Assembly (NCBI RefSeq): GCF_917563925.1
Contig: NZ_CAKJTJ010000007.1
Coordinates: 1 to 64,000 of the forward strand
DNA length: 64,000 nucleotides
Source: Sutcliffiella rhizosphaerae
GTDB lineage: Bacteria; Bacillota; Bacilli; Bacillales; Bacillaceae_I
Direction of reading: 5' to 3'
Notes under the pieces: model-generated
The model's input: the letters and a program-made list of their open reading frames with translations, nothing else
Database searches by the model: none
Told to the model about the DNA's origin: nothing
Shown: positions 7,077 through 14,715 of the stretch, piece by piece
Layout: every line of letters begins with the position of its first letter
How positions within the stretch are numbered: position 1 is the first letter of the stretch
Translations under genes and position numbers: made by a program

Positions 7077-8031
7077 ATGTTTTATTAGAGTAGCTATTAC
7101 GTGTACCAAAGGTTTCTAAGTCTTGTTGATATTTCTGTTTACGTACGACAAAATCAATCAGTTGTTTACGGACTTGTTTCGGATATTTGCGCTCACCTCT
7201 TAAGGCTCTTCGTTTCGGAATGTTTGAGGTAGCTTCCATTTGTTCATCATACATGGTTACAACTTTGGCTACCTTTTTGAACCAATTGAGCGAGTTCTTC
7301 CACTGATAATTGTTCATCGGTTTAACGTTCCATTTCTGGAATGATTTCCTTCTTAAGGAGTTCATTATATAACTGGTTTGACTTTTCAATTAAACCTTCA
7401 TGATATTTCTCAATGGATTTCCTCCATACAAAAGTAAATTTATTCGCATTTGCTTCAATCTTGGTACCATCAATAAAAATGGCTTCTTGATCAATAAGTT
7501 TTTCTTCAACCAGTTGGTAACGGAATTGGACAAAACACTCGCGAATTAATTCTTTCACTTCTGGTTGCACACGGAATCGGTTAATGGTGCGATAGCTTGG
7601 TTCATATCCTTGAGCTAGCCACATCATACGAATACTGTCTTTTAATAGGGCTTCAATTTTCCGTCCTGAAAAAACGTATTGTGTGTAGGCGCATAAGATA
7701 ATTTTAAGCATCATACGCGGATGATACGCTGGGCAGCCTTCATTTCGGAGAAATGGGTTCGAACACTTTATGAGGGATCTTTCAACTAAGTGATGGATAT
7801 GGAAGGCAATATCGTTTTTTGTAATTTCACTTCTAAATCTAGAGGCAAAACAATTTGATTCATGCTATAATTTTTAAACATAAGGACCCTTCTTTCCGAT
7901 GAAATTTTGTGTGGTAACTTTATTTTATCAGAAGTGGTCCTTATTTTAATTTCAAAATAAACAAAGCCGGTGAAATTTTACTTATTGTAAAATCTCACTG
8001 GCTTTTTCAATATAGAGGAGGGTATTGTCCC
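7060..8031 (-). mobile_element. IS1182-family insertion sequence remnant
   Basis: One end is intact: GGGACAATACCC at 8031-8020 has the GGGAC...ACCC look of an IS1182-type terminal repeat. Just inside it lies an imperfect hairpin (7963-8006, AAAGCCGGTGAAATTTTA pairing with its partner), commonly seen upstream of these transposases. The other end is lost; homology stops inside the transposase near 7078. The original element would have been about 1.6-1.8 kb, so roughly half remains. Confidence 0.75.
7075..7881 (-). pseudogene. IS1182-family transposase, degenerate and truncated
   Basis: Pieces of one transposase lie in different frames. The ATG at 7881 gives MFKNYSMNQIVLPLDLEVKL, then a one-base loss in an A run shifts the frame. 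The middle part (7714-7325) has SGRKIEALLKDSIRMMW, PSYRTINRFR and IDGTKIEANANKFTFVWRK, typical of IS1182. An in-frame TAA at 7324-7322 replaces a Glu codon. A second frameshift near 7270 leads to the segment with GERKYPKQVRKQLIDF and FGTRNSYS, where homology stops. About 200-250 C-terminal residues, including the rest of the DDE core, are missing. It is non-functional. Confidence 0.9.
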
Positions 8032-8039
8032 AGCATCTT

Positions 8040-8246
8040 TTAGTTTTTTCTCTTAGTATTTTCCGTGGATAATATATTATGTTGACGATTTTTTCTATTC
8101 GCATTCTTTGAATATGTACATACCCACATAACCATTGGGATTACAGTACCCTGCTTTTCGAAATCAATGTAGCTTTTACATGATTTGCACGCGAGCCTTA
8201 GAATGAAAAATGAGCGAAAATCCTTATTCCAGGAGCGTCCAATTGC
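8040..8246 (-). pseudogene. Start-less open frame with a CxxC motif (gene remnant?)
   Basis: An open frame of 68 codons ends at the TAA at 8042-8040 and is closed upstream by a TAA at 8249-8247, with no ATG, GTG or TTG near its beginning. The translation reads RSWNKDFRSFFILRLACKSC and continues to KSYIDFEKQG and a basic C-terminus, with a CKSC zinc-type pair. It ends nine bases from the intact IS terminus. I do not recognise it; it may be a truncated gene whose 5' part is lost, or chance. Confidence 0.25.
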
Positions 8247-8313
8247 TTATGATTAAGATGTCAAATGGATATTACTAAAATAAAGTATGCTGTGATTATG
8301 ACTGCCCTATCCT

Positions 8314-8787
8314 CTAAAGATTTTTTTCTAATTTATGATCGTGAATATGTACATATTCTTTTAACTCAATAAATACGTCTTCGAGATTTTCCCTTTTTAC
8401 TTCAGTGATACCGAGATATGACTTTGGATCAATATTAAACGTAACAACATCAATACCCCAGACATTTCCTTCATTTTCTGAATTTGTAGTATTTATCATA
8501 AGGCTTACCTCATACCAGCTTTTTGATTTTGAACCAGTATGGTCTACCAAAAGCTTTAGATTCTGAACTCGCTCAAAAGTCCACCTTACATTCTCTCCGC
8601 ATTCCTCGCGAACTATCTTGGTAATATAGGGATTCAACACATCTACTAAAAGTTCGTCTGAAGAAGCATAAATCTCCTTCTTGACTTTACCACTAGGATG
8701 TACCATAGCCTTACCGAAATTTGTTGAAAAAGCACCAATAAGAATTATGAAAGCAAAAGTCAACAAAATTTTATTCATATAATTCAC
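8314..8787 (-). CDS. DUF3888-like secreted protein
   Basis: This 157-aa protein has a signal peptide (MNYMNKILLTFAFIILIGAF then a likely cleavage near residues 26-28). The mature part carries ELLVDVLNPYITKIVREECG, then a strand-rich section with WYEVSLMINTT and VWGIDVVTFNID, which resembles the DUF3888 pattern found in many Bacillus exported proteins. Function is unknown. The ATG follows TGAGGTGAATTAT. It stands alone, facing the same way as the lipoprotein gene 240 bases upstream, separated by a hairpin near 8916-8940. Confidence 0.65.
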   Translation of the reverse strand: MNYMNKILLTFAFIILIGAFSTNFGKAMVHPSGKVKKEIYASSDELLVDVLNPYITKIVREECGENVRWTFERVQNLKLLVDHTGSKSKSWYEVSLMINTTNSENEGNVWGIDVVTFNIDPKSYLGITEVKRENLEDVFIELKEYVHIHDHKLEKNL

Positions 8788-9030
8788 CTCAAATTTAATT
8801 ATTCCAACTATAAGATGAATTATTCTAATGTGATTGCTAAATAAAGTTCACTATTTTGTTTCAATAATAAACTCCCTTTCAAATTTAATTAAACACCGTA
8901 GCTACATAGCTATGCTGCAATCGCACCCAGATTGCAGGGCAATTTTCTTATCTTTTTTGCAGGACTACAGCTCATTACTTGAATAAGCAAAATATAATAG
9001 GGATTTAGGTTAATATCACCGAAGAATATT

Positions 9031-9522
9031 TTAATCGATTTCCTCAATTTTAGAAACTGGAATCTCAATGTTTGACGCTAATTCTGAACTCAACGAAAAA
9101 GAAGCAATAGCTTCAAACTTATAAGTACCTGGATTTAAATTAGGCATATCTAACACATTAAAGATTTCTATGTGAGGTTCATTCTTAAAAAGCGTTGTTG
9201 TTAATTGTGGTTCATCCATATCCCCAATATAATCAAAACCACCATCTTGTTGGTAAACATTAAAGAAAAAAATTCTCCCACTGTGATATATATCTTTTTC
9301 CGCTTCTTCTCCCGTATAAGTAATGGTCGCATAAACATTAAGAGCTTTTTCACTGTTTTCCACATTTATTGAAACTTTAAAGTCATCATTTATTTGCTGA
9401 GAATCATTATTTATAAACGAATCATCCCTTACATTTTCTTCACTAGTATTATTTTTTCCACAACCAAATAGTCCGAAAACTAAAATAATAATCAACAGAA
9501 TGTAGTTTAGCATCAACTTCAT
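9031..9522 (-). CDS. Putative lipoprotein of unknown function
   Basis: The 163-aa protein has a type II signal peptide with lipobox LFGC (Cys21), followed by an Asn/Ser/Glu-rich linker. From about residue 48 a beta-rich domain follows (FKVSINVENSEKALNVYATI, YHSGRIFFFNVYQQ, NPGTYKFEAIASF), consistent with an immunoglobulin-like fold similar in layout to protease-inhibitor or BsuPI-type domains. I cannot assign a family. It is preceded by a GGGGGTTATTAA RBS. Confidence 0.65.
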   Translation of the reverse strand: MKLMLNYILLIIILVFGLFGCGKNNTSEENVRDDSFINNDSQQINDDFKVSINVENSEKALNVYATITYTGEEAEKDIYHSGRIFFFNVYQQDGGFDYIGDMDEPQLTTTLFKNEPHIEIFNVLDMPNLNPGTYKFEAIASFSLSSELASNIEIPVSKIEEID

Positions 9523-9960
9523 TTAATAACCCCCTTTATCAAACCTTATTCCAGAATCCTGTCCTATTGGTTAATACAAATTATTTCAAATACAGATCAA
9601 TTACTCAATGTATATTTTTATATAAAAAAGAAGATTACCTTTTAACAGATAAGCTCCCTTTAATAGAATTAATCACATTACTACAACTATCGCTACTTTA
9701 GTTTATTAATTGATATAAGCCATTTTATTTGGACAAAGTAGATCTTTAACTTTTATTAAAGGGGATTATGAGTTCAGGTCTTTACGGCATTGCAATCCTC
9801 TAATATGATAACCTTCTTCATTCCTGTCATCTAAAATATTGGATTATCACTTATAAATATTATTCCAGAGTATATTCTAAGGATAATGAGAGATGTTTAA
9901 GACATAATAGGTATTGACTAGCAGATACTCTTGGATTAATAGGTGACAGAGGTGAGGTAT
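9523..9960. other. Intergenic stretch, nothing recognised
   Basis: About 440 A/T-rich bases lie between the divergent lipoprotein and GvpU-like genes. I found no convincing small ORF, RNA motif or repeat, only the GAGGTGAGG RBS at its right end. Confidence 0.5.
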
Positions 9961-10374
9961 ATGACAAAAAAAGAAGATAATACTGCAACAGATGATGCAG
10001 TATTGCAAATGTTTTTAGATTTAACAAATGATGATGGGTGTGAAATAGACTTAACATTAAATATTTATGGTGTAGTCGTTGCTGGTACCCTTGTAGGACC
10101 ACAAGCTTATTATGAAGGTATTGTAGATGCTACAAAAAATATACAAAATAAAACCCTGTCGCAAATACTTCATAAAAAATTTTCAGACCTTCAAAATGCA
10201 TACATAAAAGAAATGCAAGAATTAAAAGAAAAGGATAAAAACGAGTTTGTAGCAAGTTATATTCATTTGAAGAATGCAACTTATCTAGTTAATCAAAATC
10301 AAAATTCTCCATCAAATGGTATGTGGTGGAGAGGTAAAATTGATTCTATTGATGGAATTTCCTTCAAACTTTGA
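9961..10374 (+). CDS. GvpU-like gas vesicle accessory family protein
   Basis: This 137-aa protein matches the layout of gas vesicle protein GvpU: an N-terminal LQMFLDLTNDDGCEIDLTLN, then YGVVVAGTLVGPQAYYEGIV, and the C-terminal signature YIHLKNA...NGMWWRGKIDSIDG. GvpU is an accessory or tuning protein of gas vesicle clusters in Priestia megaterium. No gvp structural gene is present here, so this is an orphan homolog of unknown role. The ATG at 9961 was preferred over an upstream GTG because GAGGTGAGG sits at proper spacing. The MFS gene follows with only 44 bases between. Confidence 0.75.
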   Translation: MTKKEDNTATDDAVLQMFLDLTNDDGCEIDLTLNIYGVVVAGTLVGPQAYYEGIVDATKNIQNKTLSQILHKKFSDLQNAYIKEMQELKEKDKNEFVASYIHLKNATYLVNQNQNSPSNGMWWRGKIDSIDGISFKL

Positions 10375-10418
10375 TACATGGAACAACCCACATTTCTTTA
10401 TTTTCGGAGGGATATAGT

Positions 10419-11645
10419 TTGCAAAAGCAACATAAAGTTAGTGCTTGGTGTATTATCAGCATGGCCTCCATCCCTCTTATCATGACATTAGGTAATTCCA
10501 TGTTAATACCTGTATTGCCTTTGTTTGAAAAAGAATTAGATATTTCTTCTTTTCAATCAAGCATGATTATTACCTCTTATTCTGTTGCTTCCATCTTTTT
10601 GATACCTGTTGCAGGTTATTTATCTGATGTGATTGGCAGGAAGATGGTCATACTGCCGAGTCTTTGTTTGGCATTAGTCGGGGGATTAATGGCGGGATAT
10701 GCTTCATGGAAAATAAATGATCCTTTTATATGGATAATTATTGGCAGAATAATACAAGGAATTGGAGCCGCAGGTGCTACGCCTATCATTTTGCCTTTGG
10801 TGGGGGATTTATATAACGAAGATAATGAAAAAACTAGTTCTTGCTTAGGCATAATTGAAACTTCCAATACTTTTGGTAAAGTATTAAGTCCGGTATTAGG
10901 CTCTATATTAGCTGCGATAATCTGGTATTTACCATTCTTTTCAATATCCATTTTCAGCCTAATTTCTATTCTTCTTGTTCTTATTTTTATTAAAGTACCT
11001 AAGAAAAAAGAGAAGTCGGTTAAATTCAATATATTTGTTCGTAAAACGAAAAAGGTTTTCACAGAAAAAGGAAAGTGGCTTCATACTACTTTTGTAGTTG
11101 GGATTTATGCGATGCTTATCCTTTTCGGAATTCTATTTTTCCTATCAGATATTTTTGAAAAAGTACATGATTTCAAAGGTGTAACAAAAGGATTATACTT
11201 AGCCATCCCGCTGTTTATACTTTGTGTTGCCTCTTTTGTAACAGGAAAGCTAATAAAGGGAAATGTAGAGATCATGAAAAAAGTGATCCTTTTTTCTCTT
11301 GCTCTAATTGCGAGCAGTATTATATTTATAGGCTATTTGAGTGACAAACTACTTCTGTTATTGATTGTTTCCAGCTTGGTTGGAGCAAGTATTGGAGCCA
11401 TTCTTCCTACTTTAGATGCACTCATTACGGAAAATGTGGAAAAAGAAGAAAAAGGAACTATTACTTCTTTCTACAGCGCATCTAGGTTTATAGGTGTAGC
11501 AGCAGGTCCTCCAATTATGTCGATTGTGATGAAAAAACATCTGATTGTCAGCTTCTATGTTTCAGGAATCTTAGCCATTATAATAGGTATTCTTGTTTTC
11601 TTTTTTATTAGAAATGTGAAACCAAAAACAAGTTCATTATGGTAA
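10419..11645 (+). CDS. MFS transporter, Bmr/TetA-like drug efflux group
   Basis: The 408-aa protein has twelve predicted helices and the MFS signature after helix 2 (GYLSDVIGRKMVI) and the antiporter motif C region (GIIETSNTFGKVLSPVLGSI) in helix 5, typical of 12-TMS proton-coupled multidrug exporters such as Bmr/YfmO. The substrate is unknown. I chose the TTG at 10419 because CGGAGGG precedes it by seven bases; the frame is open further upstream but overlaps the GvpU-like gene. It is likely co-transcribed with that gene. Confidence 0.88.
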   Translation: MQKQHKVSAWCIISMASIPLIMTLGNSMLIPVLPLFEKELDISSFQSSMIITSYSVASIFLIPVAGYLSDVIGRKMVILPSLCLALVGGLMAGYASWKINDPFIWIIIGRIIQGIGAAGATPIILPLVGDLYNEDNEKTSSCLGIIETSNTFGKVLSPVLGSILAAIIWYLPFFSISIFSLISILLVLIFIKVPKKKEKSVKFNIFVRKTKKVFTEKGKWLHTTFVVGIYAMLILFGILFFLSDIFEKVHDFKGVTKGLYLAIPLFILCVASFVTGKLIKGNVEIMKKVILFSLALIASSIIFIGYLSDKLLLLLIVSSLVGASIGAILPTLDALITENVEKEEKGTITSFYSASRFIGVAAGPPIMSIVMKKHLIVSFYVSGILAIIIGILVFFFIRNVKPKTSSLW

Positions 11646-11744
11646 TTCAAAAGGGTGATAATTATGGCTGATAAAGGCAATCAGGTGATATAAGTATCTG
11701 CTATTTCCTTGGTTCTTCTTTAGGAAATGTAAAAGAAGTAAGAA

Positions 11745-11779
11745 AAGCAACCTTAAAAATAAAAGGCTGCTTTTTTTAT
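11745..11779 (+). terminator. Terminator after MFS gene
   Basis: AGCAACCTT pairs with AAGGCTGCT (one mismatch) and seven Ts follow. A nine-codon start-stop frame with an RBS (ATG at 11664) lies between the MFS gene and this hairpin. Confidence 0.75.
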
Positions 11780-11803
11780 CGAAAAACTGGTGTTAAAGTA
11801 ATT

Positions 11804-12925
11804 TTATTTTGCTAAATAATCCTTAATACTTGGTGCAATATTATCATTATCTTCAACTTGCTTTCTATAATCTAAAGTGAGGTATTCCTTATCTGGATAG
11901 ATTTTTACAAATTCAAATTTGAAACTAATTTCTTGTCCTACTTTGTAATTGTGGGTTAGGTCACCACTAAAATTAACAGTCTGATTCGAATATGGTGTAG
12001 TGAATAAAAACTCAGTTTCATTAGTTTCTTCAATGAATTGTATATCTGCAATAGTGTCACTTACAACAACAATATCATTTTCTGTGAAAGATTTAGGAGT
12101 ATCTGTTAGAACTTCTAGATCCTCATCATAAAAATCTAAATATAATTCTCCTAGTGTAAGGGAGTTATTTGTAGAATTTATATTATTTTTTGCTTTAGCA
12201 TTCTGGTTAGACTCAGAAACAACATGTTTTCTACCATCAACATTTTCAAAGGTTACAGTGTCTCCATTTTCATTATTAGCTTTAGTAAAAGATGCAGAGT
12301 TATTCTCATCTCCTATTGACTGTGTACACCCAGTGCAGACAGAAGCTAAATCTCCCCAGTGATAATAAGCTTGCCATAAAGTCCATGAATGCGCGTTGCT
12401 AGTAATATATCTCGCTCGATGTTGGCCTGTGCTAGTGGCTTTATACCAACTATATTGATTATGCCCTACACTTCTATTAATTACATCAGACCCACCTGGA
12501 GTAGTAAGCAATACAACAATCTTCGCAGTTGGTGATAACAAGTTATGGTTATTAGCCCACATTTCAACCTCATGACCACGCTTTACAACTTGAACATCTT
12601 TCCTTACACTTGCAACTTTCTGGCTACCCTGATTAAAATGTATTGTCCCAGAGCTTGAAGTATCACGAGTTCCTCCATAACTGTTTGAAGGTGATCTATT
12701 AAACAGGTGTTGTGATGCTCTATCTAAAGCAGCAAAAAGTCCCTTTACGCCTATGTTTCTAGCCCAGTTACTGACGGTAATTTCTTCATCTATATAACTA
12801 TTACTAGATGCTTCAATTAAATTCGTTTTTATTTCTAAATCTTTCTTCTCAGCATGTGATACATCGGTTAATAGAACTGTTGATAATAATAATGCAGAAA
12901 TACTAGATACAAAGACCTTTTTCAA
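11804..12925 (-). CDS. Secreted protein of unknown function with a CxxC motif
   Basis: The protein of about 373 aa has a signal peptide (KKVFVSSISALLLSTVLLTD, cleavage near VSHA-EK). The mature protein has a Ser/Gly-rich section, a Trp/Tyr/His-rich central domain (NAHSWTLWQAYYHWGDLA) followed directly by CTGC, a low-complexity Asn/Ser linker, and a C-terminal beta-rich domain (about residues 255-365) that could be OB-like. I do not recognise a family. The TTG start was preferred over a GTG 12 bases upstream because AAAGGTG is spaced correctly for it. It stands alone and is convergent with the MFS gene. Confidence 0.6.
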   Translation of the reverse strand: MKKVFVSSISALLLSTVLLTDVSHAEKKDLEIKTNLIEASSNSYIDEEITVSNWARNIGVKGLFAALDRASQHLFNRSPSNSYGGTRDTSSSGTIHFNQGSQKVASVRKDVQVVKRGHEVEMWANNHNLLSPTAKIVVLLTTPGGSDVINRSVGHNQYSWYKATSTGQHRARYITSNAHSWTLWQAYYHWGDLASVCTGCTQSIGDENNSASFTKANNENGDTVTFENVDGRKHVVSESNQNAKAKNNINSTNNSLTLGELYLDFYDEDLEVLTDTPKSFTENDIVVVSDTIADIQFIEETNETEFLFTTPYSNQTVNFSGDLTHNYKVGQEISFKFEFVKIYPDKEYLTLDYRKQVEDNDNIAPSIKDYLAK

Positions 12926-13131
12926 ATAGAAACACACCTTTTTTCAATTTTTTGAAAGCTTTCCATTTTATAGTAACATATTTTCCGTACTTTTCAATAT
13001 ATTAATAGACTTTAATTTACTAAATATAGAAATTTATAGTAGATTATGAAAGGAGTTGTTTCTTATGTTGATACTTCAGAGTAGAGGAGAAATAACGTAT
13101 GTAGTTTTAAAATATCTAATAAAATTGCATT

Positions 13132-13515
13132 TTAGAGTTTAATCGAGTTCACGTAACCTTTGGGTAAATTAACGGTATTAATCTCATCAATTGAAATCCA
13201 ATCAAACATTGAATGTTCATCACTAATTTTCACATTCAATATCTCCGTGCAGTCACACAAGTAAGTAACAATCAGTACATGCTTTCCTTCTAATACTTCA
13301 TAAACCCATATATCAATTAAGTTGTTTATTAAACATGAAAGTCCTAATTCTTCTCGAATTTCCTTAATGACACATTCCTCTAGTGTTTCCCCTCGCTCTA
13401 ACCTACCACCAGGCAACTCCCATTCATTACGTTCATTTTTTAGTAGGATTATTTGGTCATTGTTGAAAATAATTCCCTTTAACCGAAATGGGAAGATTCC
13501 AACTCAACTAATCAT
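13132..13515 (-). pseudogene. Nudix hydrolase, probable nonsense codon at position 4
   Basis: The Nudix box is complete (GRLERGETLEECVIKEIREE then LGL, matching GX5EX7REUXEEXGU), and the C-terminal half follows the YtkD/MutT-like pattern. Upstream, the same frame encodes GIFPFRLKGIIFNNDQIILL and KNERNEWELPGG, the expected first strand and helix of the fold. The only in-frame ATG (13515) is followed by ISx with TGA as codon 4 (13506-13504), and no usable start lies between that stop and the TTG at 13416, which is inside the Nudix box. The gene is therefore probably broken, unless it uses a rare start codon. Confidence 0.6.
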
Positions 13516-13689
13516 CTCATAAAAAATTTATAGTTTAAAATTCATTTTTTGCTTTCTTTAAAGGGCCCTTTTAGCGGCACAACATAAGGAAAATAAAGTT
13601 GATTAACCAACCCTAGGGACACTTACACAAAAATTTTTCATTGAAAGCTTTTACTAACGATTTCTCAACCATTAGTTTGATAAACTGTA

Positions 13690-13719
13690 TTTACAGGTTG
13701 CGCAACCTATAAATATATA
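13690..13719 (+). promoter_or_regulatory. Candidate promoter with a 14-bp palindrome in its spacer
   Basis: TTTACA (13690-13695) and TATATA (13714-13719) are 18 bases apart. AGGTTGCGCAACCT, a perfect palindrome at 13695-13708, fills the spacer where a repressor would block polymerase. It serves the secreted peptide gene just upstream of the two-component system. Confidence 0.4.
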
Positions 13720-13744
13720 TAAAAGAGCCAAAGGAGTAATGAAA

Positions 13745-13969
13745 ATGAAGAAAATAATAATTGGGTCAGCTCTGGGAGTAATTTTAGCAATTGGTGGCAC
13801 ATCCGTATTTGCTAGTATTGAAGAGCCCACTCTTAGTGAAGTAAAAGATGCAAACATTGATTTCAGTAAAGTTCAAGTTTTTGAAGAACAAGATTTAAAA
13901 ATTGCAGGTGAAATTCCAAAGTCTGTTCAAGAACGATTAGCTGGGCAAACTACATCTGAAAGAAAATAA
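13745..13969 (+). CDS. Small secreted protein preceding a two-component system
   Basis: A 74-aa exported protein (76 aa if the ATG two codons earlier is used) with a signal peptide (MKKIIIGSALGVILAIGGTS, cleavage near VFA-SI) and an acidic mature part of about 50 residues (LSEVKDANIDFSKVQVFEEQ). AAGGAG at 13731-13736 is better spaced for the ATG at 13745 than for 13739. Function is unknown. Its position before a response regulator-histidine kinase pair suggests it could be a target or accessory sensor component, but a weak hairpin separates them. Confidence 0.6.
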   Translation: MKKIIIGSALGVILAIGGTSVFASIEEPTLSEVKDANIDFSKVQVFEEQDLKIAGEIPKSVQERLAGQTTSERK

Positions 13970-13980
13970 CCCATTCAAAA

Positions 13981-14017
13981 AATAAGGAGGGCAGCCCTTA
14001 GCAGCTCTCCTTATTTA
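13981..14017 (+). terminator. Weak terminator or attenuator hairpin
   Basis: AATAAGGAG pairs with CTCCTTATT around a 17-base loop, with only a short T-rich tail. It sequesters a GGAGGGC stretch and may only partly stop transcription into the regulator gene. Confidence 0.45.
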
Positions 14018-14036
14018 TTAAAGAAACGGAGAAACC

Positions 14037-14715
14037 ATGAAGATATTGCTCATAGAAGATGAGGAAGAATTATCAACGATTATTGATAGAGGGCTACGTA
14101 AAAGTGGTTATGCTGTAGACAAAGCATACGATGGAGAAGAAGCTTTAAACTACTATACTGTTAATTCATATGATGTAATTATACTCGACCTTAATATACC
14201 TGAAATCGATGGATTTAAAGTTTTGAGATATATTAGAGAAAATGACAAAGAGACAAAAATTTTGATTCTATCCGCACGAAGTGCAATAGAGGATAGAGTA
14301 AAAGGTCTAGATATGGGAGCAAATGATTATTTATCAAAACCATTTGATTTTCTTGAATTACAGGCAAGAATCCGGAACTTATCTCGTATAGCTTATATAA
14401 AACGTGGAAATGAAATTACCTGTGACGACCTCGAATTAAACATAGCTACCAAAGTAGTCTCTTTTAGAGAAAAAAAAATACCCCTAACAAAAAAAATATG
14501 GTATTTTGGAGTATATGATGCTACATAAAGGTGAGGTTATAAGTACCGAACGACTATTAAATCATACAAGTGATAGTAGTGCTGATCTGTTTCCCGATAG
14601 CTTAAAGTATCATATTCATTCAATAAAAAAGAAGTTATTAAATGCTCAGTGTGATAAAGAGTTGATTCGAAACGTCCGTGGAATGGGATATAAAATTGAG
14701 GGGGATAACGATTGA
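14037..14715 (+). pseudogene. OmpR-family response regulator, frameshifted
   Basis: The receiver domain is intact (acidic pocket EDEEE, phospho-acceptor Asp51 in ILDLNIP, Lys101 in LSKPFD). The winged-helix output domain is split. The first frame runs through IPLTKK and then into IWYFGVYDAT and a stop at 14528. The continuation (EYMMLHKGEVISTERLLNH to IRNVRGMGYKIEGDND) is in the +1 frame. The break lies in an eight-A run at 14489-14496, where one base too many or two too few would explain it. In addition a Trp normally found in the LLNH(T/V)WD turn is Ser. It may be a true pseudogene, a sequencing error or slippage. The stop overlaps the kinase start. Confidence 0.8.

Noticed and set aside
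11664-11693. Nine-codon ATG-to-stop frame with an RBS after the MFS gene
   Set aside because: Probably chance or the stub of a lost gene; no evidence of function.
13065-13142. 25-codon plus-strand frame with AAAGGAG upstream (starts MLILQSRG)
   Set aside because: The RBS is good but the product is very short and overlaps the 3' end of the Nudix frame. It could be a gene remnant, not enough to list.
13541-13615. Short minus-strand coding-like tail (LYFPYVVPLKGPFKES)
   Set aside because: It reads like the C-terminus of a lost gene and has a GTG at its start but no RBS; too short to support.
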